This document shows, piece by piece, positions 54,947 through 63,001 of a stretch of 64,000 nucleotides of DNA; position 1 is the stretch's first letter, and every line of letters starts with the position of its first letter. The stretch spans positions 1,116,001-1,180,000 of the forward strand of contig NZ_CP012529.1 in the NCBI RefSeq assembly GCF_001593285.1. The letters run 5' to 3'. The stretch comes from Psychrobacter sp. P2G3. Its GTDB lineage: Bacteria > Pseudomonadota > Gammaproteobacteria > Pseudomonadales > Moraxellaceae. A model generated the notes under the pieces. The model ran no database searches. It was not told the DNA's origin and saw nothing but the letters and a program-made list of their open reading frames with translations. The translations under genes and the position numbers were made by a program.

Positions 54947-55816
54947 ATGATAAATATCACGTGGCTACGTACATTCTGTACCCTTTTTGAAGTGGGGCAT
55001 TTTACTCACACTGCCGAGCGCCTACATATGACTCAGTCAGGTGTGAGTCAACACATACGCAAGCTTGAAAGTCAGTTAGATGTTGACTTACTCATCCGTC
55101 AAGGTAAACAGTTTTCATTGACGGATGCAGGCGAGGAGCTGTATAGGGAAGCGGGTGATATCTTGCAGCGCTTAGCAAATCTAGAACAGCGTATCGGTGA
55201 GGATCCCGCTTATGCAGGGCTAGTGCGATTGATGTCTCCTGGCAGCGTGGGCTTAAAGTTGTATCCGCAGCTTTTGACCTTACAACAGCAGTATCCGCAA
55301 CTAGTGATTGATTATCGCTTTGCGCCAAATTCTAATATAGAGCGGGCGCTTGCGAATCACGACATTGATATTGGGTTTATGACTGATGTCTCAGATGACG
55401 AGGGAATAAGTTGCCAGTCAATAGCTCAGGAAGCGTTGATACTGGTGATGCCTGCGATGACTGATCAACCAAGCTGGGAGACACTCATAGCTCTTGGGTT
55501 TATCGATCATCCTGACGGTGCCCATCATGCCAGTATGCTGCTGAGCGCCAATTATAGCGAGTTCCAACATATCAATGACTTTAAGAAAAAGGGCTTTTCT
55601 AATCAAATTGGCTTGATTTTAGAGCCTGTCAGTAGGGGGCTTGGCTTTACCGTATTACCAGCACACGCGGTTGCAGCGTACGCAAACCCTGAGCTTATTA
55701 GCAGTCATCGCTTGCCAACGCCAGTGAGTGAAACACTCTATCTTGCCGTACGGCGGCAGCAAGCCCTACCTAATAGAATGCAAACGGTCATTAATAAGGT
55801 AAAGAAGTGGTTATAA
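54947..55816 (+). CDS. LysR-family transcriptional regulator
   Basis: The N-terminal winged helix-turn-helix has LRTFCTLFEVGHFTHTAERL and MTQSGVSQHIRKLESQL, about residues 4-58. A substrate-binding domain follows, with GSVGLKLYPQLLTLQQ and GLILEPVSRGLGFTVLPAHAV. Length 289 is typical. Divergent transcription from the VOC gene across 93 bases suggests local autoregulated control. A hairpin terminator follows about 110 bases after the stop. Confidence 0.92.
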   Translation: MINITWLRTFCTLFEVGHFTHTAERLHMTQSGVSQHIRKLESQLDVDLLIRQGKQFSLTDAGEELYREAGDILQRLANLEQRIGEDPAYAGLVRLMSPGSVGLKLYPQLLTLQQQYPQLVIDYRFAPNSNIERALANHDIDIGFMTDVSDDEGISCQSIAQEALILVMPAMTDQPSWETLIALGFIDHPDGAHHASMLLSANYSEFQHINDFKKKGFSNQIGLILEPVSRGLGFTVLPAHAVAAYANPELISSHRLPTPVSETLYLAVRRQQALPNRMQTVINKVKKWL

Positions 55817-55864
55817 GTGCTTGTTAAAACTTTATAAAATGGCTGTTTTGTAAAGTAATTGTCT

Positions 55865-55924
55865 TATAGTTAGTCCTAAATAAAAGAAGTACAAAAGTTA
55901 TAACGCGCTACTGAGATAATTTTT
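55865..55924. repeat. MITE-like repeat, family A, truncated copy 3 (left half)
   Basis: TATAGTTAGTCCTAAATAA leads into TATAACGCGCTACTGAGATAA, matching the first 60 bases of the copy at 35771. The core and right arm are missing, and the terminator hairpin at 55928 begins where they would be. It lies just after the LysR gene. Confidence 0.65.
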
Positions 55925-55927
55925 ACT

Positions 55928-55960
55928 AAAATAGCGCCTTCATAATATGAGAGCGCTATT
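55928..55960 (+). terminator. Terminator after the LysR gene
   Basis: AAAATAGCGC and GCGCTATT pair around a TCATAATATGA inner palindrome, and TTTTA follows. It agrees at about 29 of 33 positions with the hairpin at 54227-54259. Confidence 0.75.
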
Positions 55961-56057
55961 TTTATTTATCAACCTGTTAATCAATATCAATCTATTAAAC
56001 AATGCCAGCCTGTTAATCAATACCAGCCAAATCACTATTTAACCGCTATAACGGCTA

Positions 56058-57422
56058 TTAAGTTGATACTGGTGCATCTAAAGTCACTGGTGCTACATTA
56101 CTTTTTTTACCATCAACTGCGGCGCTTAGGTTCACTAAGAAGATAGCGACGGCGGCGATAATACCAGGTATGGCGATAAACAAGAAGTTCGTTTGGTGGC
56201 TTAGCTCAAGCGTGAGTAGCGCCCCAGTCAAGATAGGACCTACGATAGCACCAATGCGACCGATACCCGATGCCCAGCCCATAGCGGTGGTACGTACAGC
56301 GGTCGGATAATACTGAGCGACAAAGGTGTAGAGTAGTATCTGTGAGCCAATAGTAGTCGCACCTGCAATTGCGATAAGGGTATAGAGCACTACTTGAGGG
56401 CTGTTGTAGCCAAGTAATATCAATGCAGCAGCACCAGCGACAAACATAATGGTTAATACTGGTTTTAGATGGAATCTATCAGCCAGCACACCGCCACCAA
56501 TAGCACCGATCATCCCGCCAATATTAAGTGCGAATAAGAACAGCATACTAGCGCCTAGCGAGTAACCTGCTTGAATCATAAGCTTCGGCAACCAGCTGGC
56601 GAGAGCATATACCATCAACAAGCACATAAAGAAGGCTATCCAAAACATGATGGTAGTAAAGCCACGATTTTTTAGGAATAACGCTTTGATAGGGGCGTCG
56701 TCGCCTTTGGTTGGCTCATCTAAGATTAAGTCAGTAGAGGCTGTGATAGTCTCTTGTGGTGCAAGTTTGCGGACGATTTTTTTGGCATCGTCATGTCTTT
56801 TTTCTTTGACTAAATACATCAAAGATTCAGGCAGCATTTTCCAAATGATTGGTAATAGCAAGGTAGGAATACCTGCGATATAAAACATAATCTCCCAGCC
56901 ATAATCTACCACCAAAAATGATCCTAGCAATGCGGATGCCATTCCGCCTATCGCGTAACCACTAAACATAATGGCGACTAGCGTACTACGCATACGCTTC
57001 GGGGCGTATTCAGAGGTCAGTGCCACACAGATGGGCATCACGCCGCCGATACCAAGACCTGCAATGAAGCGTAGAGCCGCAAACTGCATCGGACCATTAG
57101 CAAAAGCGCCAAAAAAGGTAAAGCTACTAAATAGGGCGACGCAGATCATGATGGTCTTTTTTCGGCCGATCTTGTCAGACAAAGTACCAAAGATCATGGC
57201 ACCAAACATCATGCCAAAAAGTGCTGCGCTGGCAAGAAAGCCTGCTTGTACCGCGGTCAATGACCACTCTTCCATGAGTAACGGTAGCGCCACGCCATAA
57301 ATGATGAGATCATAACCATCAAAAATAATGATCAGTAAACACCAAAACAGCACCTTCCAATGAAAGGGCGCAAACTTGGCTTCATCAATAACTTTATTGA
57401 TGTTTAAGGTTGGTGATTCCAT
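56058..57422 (-). CDS. MFS aromatic-acid:H+ symporter (AAHS family, BenK/PcaK-like)
   Basis: This is a twelve-segment major facilitator transporter. Signature text includes FDGYDLIIYGVALPLL in helix 1, GTLSDKIGRKKTI after helix 2, RFIAGLGIGGVMPICVAL, and LADRF in the second half. DGYD is typical of benzoate/4-hydroxybenzoate/protocatechuate symporters. I chose ATG 57422 (GGAGAA six bases upstream), giving 454 residues; the frame opens at 57464. The nearby pca genes support aromatic-acid uptake. A strong terminator separates it from the upstream M20 gene, so it has its own promoter in 57423-57710. Confidence 0.88.
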   Translation of the reverse strand: MESPTLNINKVIDEAKFAPFHWKVLFWCLLIIIFDGYDLIIYGVALPLLMEEWSLTAVQAGFLASAALFGMMFGAMIFGTLSDKIGRKKTIMICVALFSSFTFFGAFANGPMQFAALRFIAGLGIGGVMPICVALTSEYAPKRMRSTLVAIMFSGYAIGGMASALLGSFLVVDYGWEIMFYIAGIPTLLLPIIWKMLPESLMYLVKEKRHDDAKKIVRKLAPQETITASTDLILDEPTKGDDAPIKALFLKNRGFTTIMFWIAFFMCLLMVYALASWLPKLMIQAGYSLGASMLFLFALNIGGMIGAIGGGVLADRFHLKPVLTIMFVAGAAALILLGYNSPQVVLYTLIAIAGATTIGSQILLYTFVAQYYPTAVRTTAMGWASGIGRIGAIVGPILTGALLTLELSHQTNFLFIAIPGIIAAVAIFLVNLSAAVDGKKSNVAPVTLDAPVST

Positions 57423-57710
57423 TCGTGTTTCTCCATGGGTAATATCCTTATAAGTATCTAACAAGTTATTGTTTTCTGATGATCAAGTCAAAAACTATCT
57501 AAGTATAAAGATATACCTATAAAGTATGGGTTTTGATTTTATAGAGTATGAAAAAGTATAAGTGCGTGTAGATAACTTAAGTAAAACCAGTGGAGGTTTT
57601 CTAAAATGATATCTAAACAACTCGTAAGGCTATGAATATCCATGATATTTATTTTTTTGAAGAAAGTTATGTGCTTATTAATAATAGATATTATTTCTTA
57701 AAAGACGGAT

Positions 57711-57752
57711 AAAAAAACAGCTCATATATCTTTTAAATATATGAGCTGTTTT
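57711..57752 (-). terminator. Strong terminator after the M20 amidohydrolase gene
   Basis: AAAACAGCTCATATAT (57714-57729) and ATATATGAGCTGTTTT (57737-57752) form a perfect 16-bp stem. Reading on the minus strand, seven T follow. The remaining spacer, 57753-57901, has a short direct repeat TTATCTTTAAGTA and no gene. Confidence 0.9.
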
Positions 57753-57901
57753 GATTTTTATCAAAATGTGTCGGCTATAAAATACTAATTAACGGCGAAA
57801 ATTGTGGAGCATTTATCTTTAAGTATTTATTTCTAAACACTTATCTTTAAGTACGAATTTAAGCCATTACTTATACCAACAGGTACCGTTCGCTTAGAGA
57901 G

Positions 57902-59197
57902 TTATTTTTTCATAGCTAAATAATCTATTGCTAGCTGGCTAAGCGCTTTAGTACCCACCTTAAATGATGCTTCGTCTACAGAGAAGTAGGGAGAGTGGTT
58001 ATAGGGTGCCTTACTTGCGTCTTGCCCTACGGGTGTACCGCCTAAAAAGAAAAATAAACTAGGTACTTCTTGGGCATAAAACGAGAAATCTTCAGATGCC
58101 GTTAGCTTAGGCACCTCAAGTACATTGTCTTTACCTGCTACGTTCTTAAGCGTCGGTAACATTTGCGCGGTGAGCGCTGGGTTGTTAATCGTAACTGGAT
58201 AACCTTTATTAATTTTGACGTCAGCTTTCGCACCTGATGCCATTGCTATATGAGTCGCTGTCGTCTTTATATTACTAAAAATTTGGTCGCGATTATTCAT
58301 ATCAAAGTTACGGATAGTGCCAATCATATTGACACTATCTGGAATAATGTTATCGCGTACACCGCCGTCTATTTTACCAAAGGAGACAATGGCAGGCTCT
58401 TTAGTGATATCAATTTGACGGCTCACTATATGATTAACTCCGGTAACGATTTGCGCCGCAGCTGAGATAGGATCGACCCCATTCCAAGGTGCTGAGCCAT
58501 GAGTTTGCTTACCGTTTACTGTTATGTCAAAGGTATCAGCACTAGCCATAATAGGGCCGCTTCGGTAGCCAATTTGACCACTATTTAAGCTCGACATAAC
58601 ATGTAGCCCAAACGCAACCTCGGGCTTATACTTTTTAAAGATGCCTTGCTTAAGCATGAGCTCTGCACCGCCTTCTTCACCTTCAGGGGCACCTTCTTCG
58701 GCAGGCTGAAATACGAACATAATATTACCGTGCAATTCATTTTTAACAGCGGCTAATACTTCTGCCGTGCCCATTAGCATAGCAACATGAGTATCGTGTC
58801 CGCAGGCATGCATGACACCAACGTCTTCACCCATGTACTTAGTGACAATGGTTGATTTAAAAGGTACATCTGCTTTTTCGGTAACGGGTAATGCATCCAT
58901 GTCTGCGCGTAGCATCACCGTAGGCCCGGGTTTAGCACCCTTCAAAAAACCAACAACACCTGTATGCGCTATATCAGTTTCGACCTGCATACCTAGTGAT
59001 TTTAGATGCTTGGCAACAATAGCGGCAGTACGAGTTTCTCTATTGCTTAATTCCGGATGTTTGTGAATATCCCGACGCCATTCAATCACCTTTTTTTCAA
59101 CACTTTTCACTTCTTTATCGATGTTGATGTTGGCATGAGCACTAAAGGTGCTACAGGCAACAATACCGACAACTAATGATAATAATGATCGTTTCAT
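57902..59197 (-). CDS. Secreted M20-family amidohydrolase (hippurate hydrolase/N-acyl-amino-acid type)
   Basis: This is a metallo-amidohydrolase with an N-terminal signal peptide (LLSLVVGIVACSTFSAHA, cleaved near residue 22). Metal-binding text HACGHDTHVAMLMG (about residues 133-146), the catalytic Glu in PAEEGAPEGEEGG, and TASEDFSFYAQEVPSLFFFLGG near the C-terminus are present. The dimerisation insert contains GKQTHGSAPWNGVDP. Length 431 fits HipO/AmaA relatives, most of which lack a signal peptide. Its position directly after pcaD suggests release of an aromatic acid, such as benzoate from hippurate, in the periplasm; this is inference. Confidence 0.87.
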   Translation of the reverse strand: MKRSLLSLVVGIVACSTFSAHANINIDKEVKSVEKKVIEWRRDIHKHPELSNRETRTAAIVAKHLKSLGMQVETDIAHTGVVGFLKGAKPGPTVMLRADMDALPVTEKADVPFKSTIVTKYMGEDVGVMHACGHDTHVAMLMGTAEVLAAVKNELHGNIMFVFQPAEEGAPEGEEGGAELMLKQGIFKKYKPEVAFGLHVMSSLNSGQIGYRSGPIMASADTFDITVNGKQTHGSAPWNGVDPISAAAQIVTGVNHIVSRQIDITKEPAIVSFGKIDGGVRDNIIPDSVNMIGTIRNFDMNNRDQIFSNIKTTATHIAMASGAKADVKINKGYPVTINNPALTAQMLPTLKNVAGKDNVLEVPKLTASEDFSFYAQEVPSLFFFLGGTPVGQDASKAPYNHSPYFSVDEASFKVGTKALSQLAIDYLAMKK

Positions 59198-59288
59198 ACT
59201 TTCGTCCTTGTTTGATGTTTCTTCCTTGTTATTACTTTCCTATTCTCACATCTCACGTTTCATATGAGAGTTTTAGTGACCAATAGAG

Positions 59289-60071
59289 CTATTGAATATT
59301 TAAATATTGTCGCACGAGTTTATTGAATGCTTCAGGCTGTTCAATATTCGAGATATGTGAGGCATCGATAGTAGCGAGCTTAGCGTTAGGTATATAATCG
59401 ACCATATATTGACCATCGGCAACCGTCGTCACTGGGTCCTCGATACCTGCCACCACTGTAATGGGTACGCGAATATCTTTTAGCTGTTCGCGAGTATCAG
59501 CCACAGATAACGCCTCGCAGCAGCTGGCATAACCCTCGCTACTGCCAGCCGCGAGAGCACTGGACAATGCCGCGACTACATCAGGATAATCATTGATAAA
59601 ACCCGCTGTGAACCAACGCGGAGCAGCGGTGGCCGCGATAGGAGCTAGACCTTGCTCACGTACCAATTGCGCGCGATCTCTCCATGCCGCCTCATTACCA
59701 ATCTTCGCTGCGGTATTGCATAGCATCAAGTGATGGAAGCGGTCAGGGTGATGGATAGCTAACCATTGACCCGTCATGCCGCCCATAGAGATGCCACAAA
59801 AATAGGCTTTATCGACATTTAAATGATTGAGCAAATCAATTACATCTTGTCCAAGCTGATTAAGGGTATAAGGACCTGTTGGTGCGGAGGATTTACCATG
59901 ACCACGGGTGTCGTAACAGATAATAAAGTATTCAGTTTGCAACACATCGATTTGCGGCTGCCACATATGGTAGCTGGTACCCAAAGAGTTGGAGAATAGT
60001 AGAGCAGGGTTGCTGCTATCGCCAAAAGTGGCATAGTTTAGCGTTACGTCTTTATTTTCAAATACAGGCAT
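59289..60071 (-). CDS. pcaD: 3-oxoadipate enol-lactonase
   Basis: This alpha/beta-hydrolase opens 3-oxoadipate enol-lactone to 3-oxoadipate in the beta-ketoadipate pathway. The nucleophile Ser lies in GISMGGMTGQW (about residues 93-97). The oxyanion region FSNSLGTSYHMW, acid VAGIEDPVT and His in IDASHISNIEQ are present. Length 260 is typical. AAGGAC lies upstream. It is downstream of pcaI, pcaJ and pcaF on the minus strand, the expected order for a lower-pathway operon. Confidence 0.93.
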   Translation of the reverse strand: MPVFENKDVTLNYATFGDSSNPALLFSNSLGTSYHMWQPQIDVLQTEYFIICYDTRGHGKSSAPTGPYTLNQLGQDVIDLLNHLNVDKAYFCGISMGGMTGQWLAIHHPDRFHHLMLCNTAAKIGNEAAWRDRAQLVREQGLAPIAATAAPRWFTAGFINDYPDVVAALSSALAAGSSEGYASCCEALSVADTREQLKDIRVPITVVAGIEDPVTTVADGQYMVDYIPNAKLATIDASHISNIEQPEAFNKLVRQYLNIQ

Positions 60072-60160
60072 GATGAACGTCCTTGTTTGTGATTATCATG
60101 TGAGTAAGGTATTGGTTTTTGCATATCAATGAGGGCATCTATTTTATTTTGAATTATCAA

Positions 60161-61393
60161 TCAACTCTCAACACGTTCAATAATCATCGCGATACCTTGT
60201 CCAACGCCAATACACATCGAGCATATAGCATAACGCTTACCTGTTTTTTCAAGTTGATTGAGGGCAGTTAAGATCAAACGTGCGCCTGATGCGCCGAGTG
60301 GATGACCAAGGGCAATCGCACCGCCGTTAGGATTGACGCGTTCGCTATCATCGGATAATCCTAAGTCACGCGTACAAGCTAGAGCTTGTGCGGCAAAGGC
60401 TTCGTTTAATTCAATGACATCCATCTCATCAAGCGTTAGTCCCGTATGCTCAAGCAATTTTTTCATCGCTGGTGCTGGGGCGAAACCCATAATACGCGGT
60501 TCAACGCCTACCGTAGTTGAGGCCACAATACGTGCACGCGGCTTTAGGTTAAATTCTTTAACCGCTTGCTCTGACGCCACTAGGAAAGCTGCTGCGCCAT
60601 CATTAATCCCAGAGGCGTTACCAGCTGTTACCGTGCCATCTGCGGTGACGATAGGACGCAGTTTGGTCAACTTCTCAAGGGTGGTGTCAGCACGAGGATG
60701 TTCATCGGTATCGATGGTGACAGGCTCGCCTTTACGCTGCGGGATGACGACAGGGGTCATCTCGTCTCTAAAGAATCCTGACTCTTGCGCCGCTGCGGTA
60801 CGTTGTTGGCTACGTAGCGCAAATGCATCTTGGTCAGCTCGATTGACATTGAATTGCTCTGCGACATTTTCGGCGGTTTGCGGCATGGTCTCTGTGCCAT
60901 ATAGCTCATCAAGCTTTGGATTGATAAAGCGCCAACCCATAGTGGTATCTTCCAGCTTTTGACTACGACCAAACGCCTGATCCGATTTGCCCATCACAAA
61001 TGGCGCACGGCTCATGCTCTCAACACCACCTGCGATAATTAAATTGGCTTCACCAGCTTTAATCGCACGAGCAGCTATCGCTAACGCATCCATTGACGAG
61101 CCGCACAAGCGATTAACAGTGGTTGCAGGCACTTGATAAGGTAGGCCAGCTAGCAATGATGACATGCGACCGACGTTGCGATTGTCTTCGCCGCTTTGGT
61201 TGGCACAGCCGTAGATGACGTCATCTACTTTTACCCAATCGACATTAGCATTACGTTCCATTAACGCCTTGATAGGGATAGCACCTAAGTCGTCTGCACG
61301 TACTGGTGCTAGACTGCCACCGTAGCGACCAAAAGGAGTGCGAATGGCATCAATAATATAAGCGTTATTTAAACGAGTGATTGAATCAGTCAT
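60161..61393 (-). CDS. pcaF: 3-oxoadipyl-CoA thiolase
   Basis: This thiolase cleaves 3-oxoadipyl-CoA to succinyl-CoA and acetyl-CoA. The start text YIIDAIRTPFGRYGG and the acyl-accepting Cys in VNRLCGSSMDAL (about residue 97) are visible. GGVESMSRAPFVM, the His in GGAIALGHPLGASGARL and the Cys in CSMCIGVGQG complete the active site. Length 410 is normal. AGGA lies upstream of ATG 61393. The IRTPFGRYGGSLA text and the neighbours favour PcaF over FadA or AtoB. Confidence 0.95.
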   Translation of the reverse strand: MTDSITRLNNAYIIDAIRTPFGRYGGSLAPVRADDLGAIPIKALMERNANVDWVKVDDVIYGCANQSGEDNRNVGRMSSLLAGLPYQVPATTVNRLCGSSMDALAIAARAIKAGEANLIIAGGVESMSRAPFVMGKSDQAFGRSQKLEDTTMGWRFINPKLDELYGTETMPQTAENVAEQFNVNRADQDAFALRSQQRTAAAQESGFFRDEMTPVVIPQRKGEPVTIDTDEHPRADTTLEKLTKLRPIVTADGTVTAGNASGINDGAAAFLVASEQAVKEFNLKPRARIVASTTVGVEPRIMGFAPAPAMKKLLEHTGLTLDEMDVIELNEAFAAQALACTRDLGLSDDSERVNPNGGAIALGHPLGASGARLILTALNQLEKTGKRYAICSMCIGVGQGIAMIIERVES

Positions 61394-61443
61394 GGCGATT
61401 ATCCTGAGTTTTGATTATCTTAAATTCTGATTAAGAGGGTTTT

Positions 61444-62103
61444 TTATTTAGTAGCGTCAATTAACGTTGCGCCAGTCAATGCTTGCAAGTCCGCAAAGCT
61501 CATGCCATCGACCATTTCAGTGACGGCTAAGCCTTTATCAGTGACATCGATGACACATAGATCAGTATAAATTCGATCAACGCAGTTTTTGCCAGTCACA
61601 GGGTAGGTAAGCTCGCTGACGATTTTAGGGTCGCCAGTCTTAGTCGTGTGATTGGTCATCACAAAGACTTTTTTGGCACCGACGGCTAAGTCCATAGCGC
61701 CGCCAACGGCAGGTATTGCATCCTCTGCACCAGTACTCCAGTTGGCTAAGTCGCCATTGGCAGCCACTTGAAATGCGCCCAATACGCAAATATCGATATG
61801 ACCACCGCGCATCATCGCAAAAGAGTCGCCATGATGAAAAAAGCTACCGCCATCGAGCATGGTGACGTACTCTTTTCCAGCATTAATCAGCTCGGGATCC
61901 TCCTCGCCTTTAACAGGTGGTGGTCCAAAAGCTAGTAAGCCGTTTTCTGAATGCAAAAATACATCTTTATCATTCGGTAAGTATTGGGCAATTTTGGTCG
62001 GTAGTCCGATGCCTAAATTGACATAGGCACCATCTGGAATATCTTGTGCAGCGCGCTCGGCGATTTGATCGCGGGTCAAAACAGTGTAGGAAGTATGGCT
62101 CAT
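61444..62103 (-). CDS. pcaJ: 3-oxoadipate CoA-transferase subunit B
   Basis: This is the beta subunit of succinyl-CoA:3-oxoadipate CoA-transferase. The active-site Glu lies in LHSENGLLAFGP (about residue 53), and NLGIGLPTKIAQYL and GGHIDICVLGAFQV match the SCOT family. Length 219 is typical. AAGGAG precedes ATG 62103. The alpha subunit gene ends 26 bases upstream. Confidence 0.95.
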   Translation of the reverse strand: MSHTSYTVLTRDQIAERAAQDIPDGAYVNLGIGLPTKIAQYLPNDKDVFLHSENGLLAFGPPPVKGEEDPELINAGKEYVTMLDGGSFFHHGDSFAMMRGGHIDICVLGAFQVAANGDLANWSTGAEDAIPAVGGAMDLAVGAKKVFVMTNHTTKTGDPKIVSELTYPVTGKNCVDRIYTDLCVIDVTDKGLAVTEMVDGMSFADLQALTGATLIDATK

Positions 62104-62129
62104 GATGACGCTCCTTATAATTGGCAGTA

Positions 62130-62852
62130 TTAAGCGGTGGCTTTAGTTGCTGTACTAGAAAGTTCAGCGCTAGCAGATTCATTATTAGGAGGCTGGATTT
62201 GCACCACATGCTGCACAAAAATACCCGGTGTAATAACGTGCTCAGGATCAAGCTCGCCAAGATCCACCGTTTCAGAGACTTGAGCGATAGTCACGTCAGC
62301 TGCCATTGCCATGATTGGACCAAAGTTACGTGCAGACTTGCGATAGACCAGGTTGCCCCAGCGATCGCCTTTAGAAGCTTTAATTAACGCAAAATCAGCC
62401 TTGAGCGGATATTCTAAGACATAGTCTTTGCCATCGATATTACGAGTCTCTTTACCTTCTGCGAGTAAAGTGCCGAATCCTGTTGGCGTATATACTGCAC
62501 CGAGTCCCATACCTGCTGCTTGAATACGGCAAGCCAAATTACCTTGTGGTACTAGCTCCAGCTCAATCTTGCCAGCATGATAAAGCTCATCAAATACCCA
62601 AGAGTCCGATTGACGCGGGAAAGAGCAAATTATCTTACGCACAGCACCCGTTTTTAAGAGCTTGGCAAGGCCATGGTCGCCGTTACCAGCATTATTATTA
62701 ATGATGACCAAATCCTTTACGCCCAAATTAATCAGCCCATCAATGAGTTCAGCTGGTTGCCCTGCGGTACCGAAGCCACCAATCATGATGGTGGCTCCGT
62801 CTTTAATTTGGCTGAGTACGTCAGTTATACTTTTATCCGCTTTATTAATCAT
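62130..62852 (-). CDS. pcaI: 3-oxoadipate CoA-transferase subunit A
   Basis: This is the alpha subunit of the transferase that activates 3-oxoadipate with CoA from succinyl-CoA. The family text IMIGGFGTAGQPAELIDGL near the N-terminus and NNNAGNGDHGLAKLL are visible. I chose ATG 62852 over 62858 because AGGA is seven bases from the former and only one from the latter. The result is 240 residues. The C-terminal Ser/Thr/Ala-rich tail (NNESASAELSSTATKATA) is not needed for the family fold. First gene of the pcaIJFD order. Confidence 0.95.
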   Translation of the reverse strand: MINKADKSITDVLSQIKDGATIMIGGFGTAGQPAELIDGLINLGVKDLVIINNNAGNGDHGLAKLLKTGAVRKIICSFPRQSDSWVFDELYHAGKIELELVPQGNLACRIQAAGMGLGAVYTPTGFGTLLAEGKETRNIDGKDYVLEYPLKADFALIKASKGDRWGNLVYRKSARNFGPIMAMAADVTIAQVSETVDLGELDPEHVITPGIFVQHVVQIQPPNNESASAELSSTATKATA

Positions 62853-63001
62853 ATTCATATCCTATGAAAAGTAATATTAGAAATCGTTTCTGCTGTAATA
62901 TTTATTAGTGCTTTAATAGTTAAAGTGCTTTAGAGATTTAAATAGTTCAGATTGTTTGTTGGTAATTGTTTTAAATAATAAAGATTTTACAGTTAGGCTT
63001 A

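Noticed and set aside
60333..60962. 209-codon frame antisense to pcaF
   Set aside because: Lies wholly inside the strongly supported thiolase gene and is Ser/Ala-rich, as expected from its complement.
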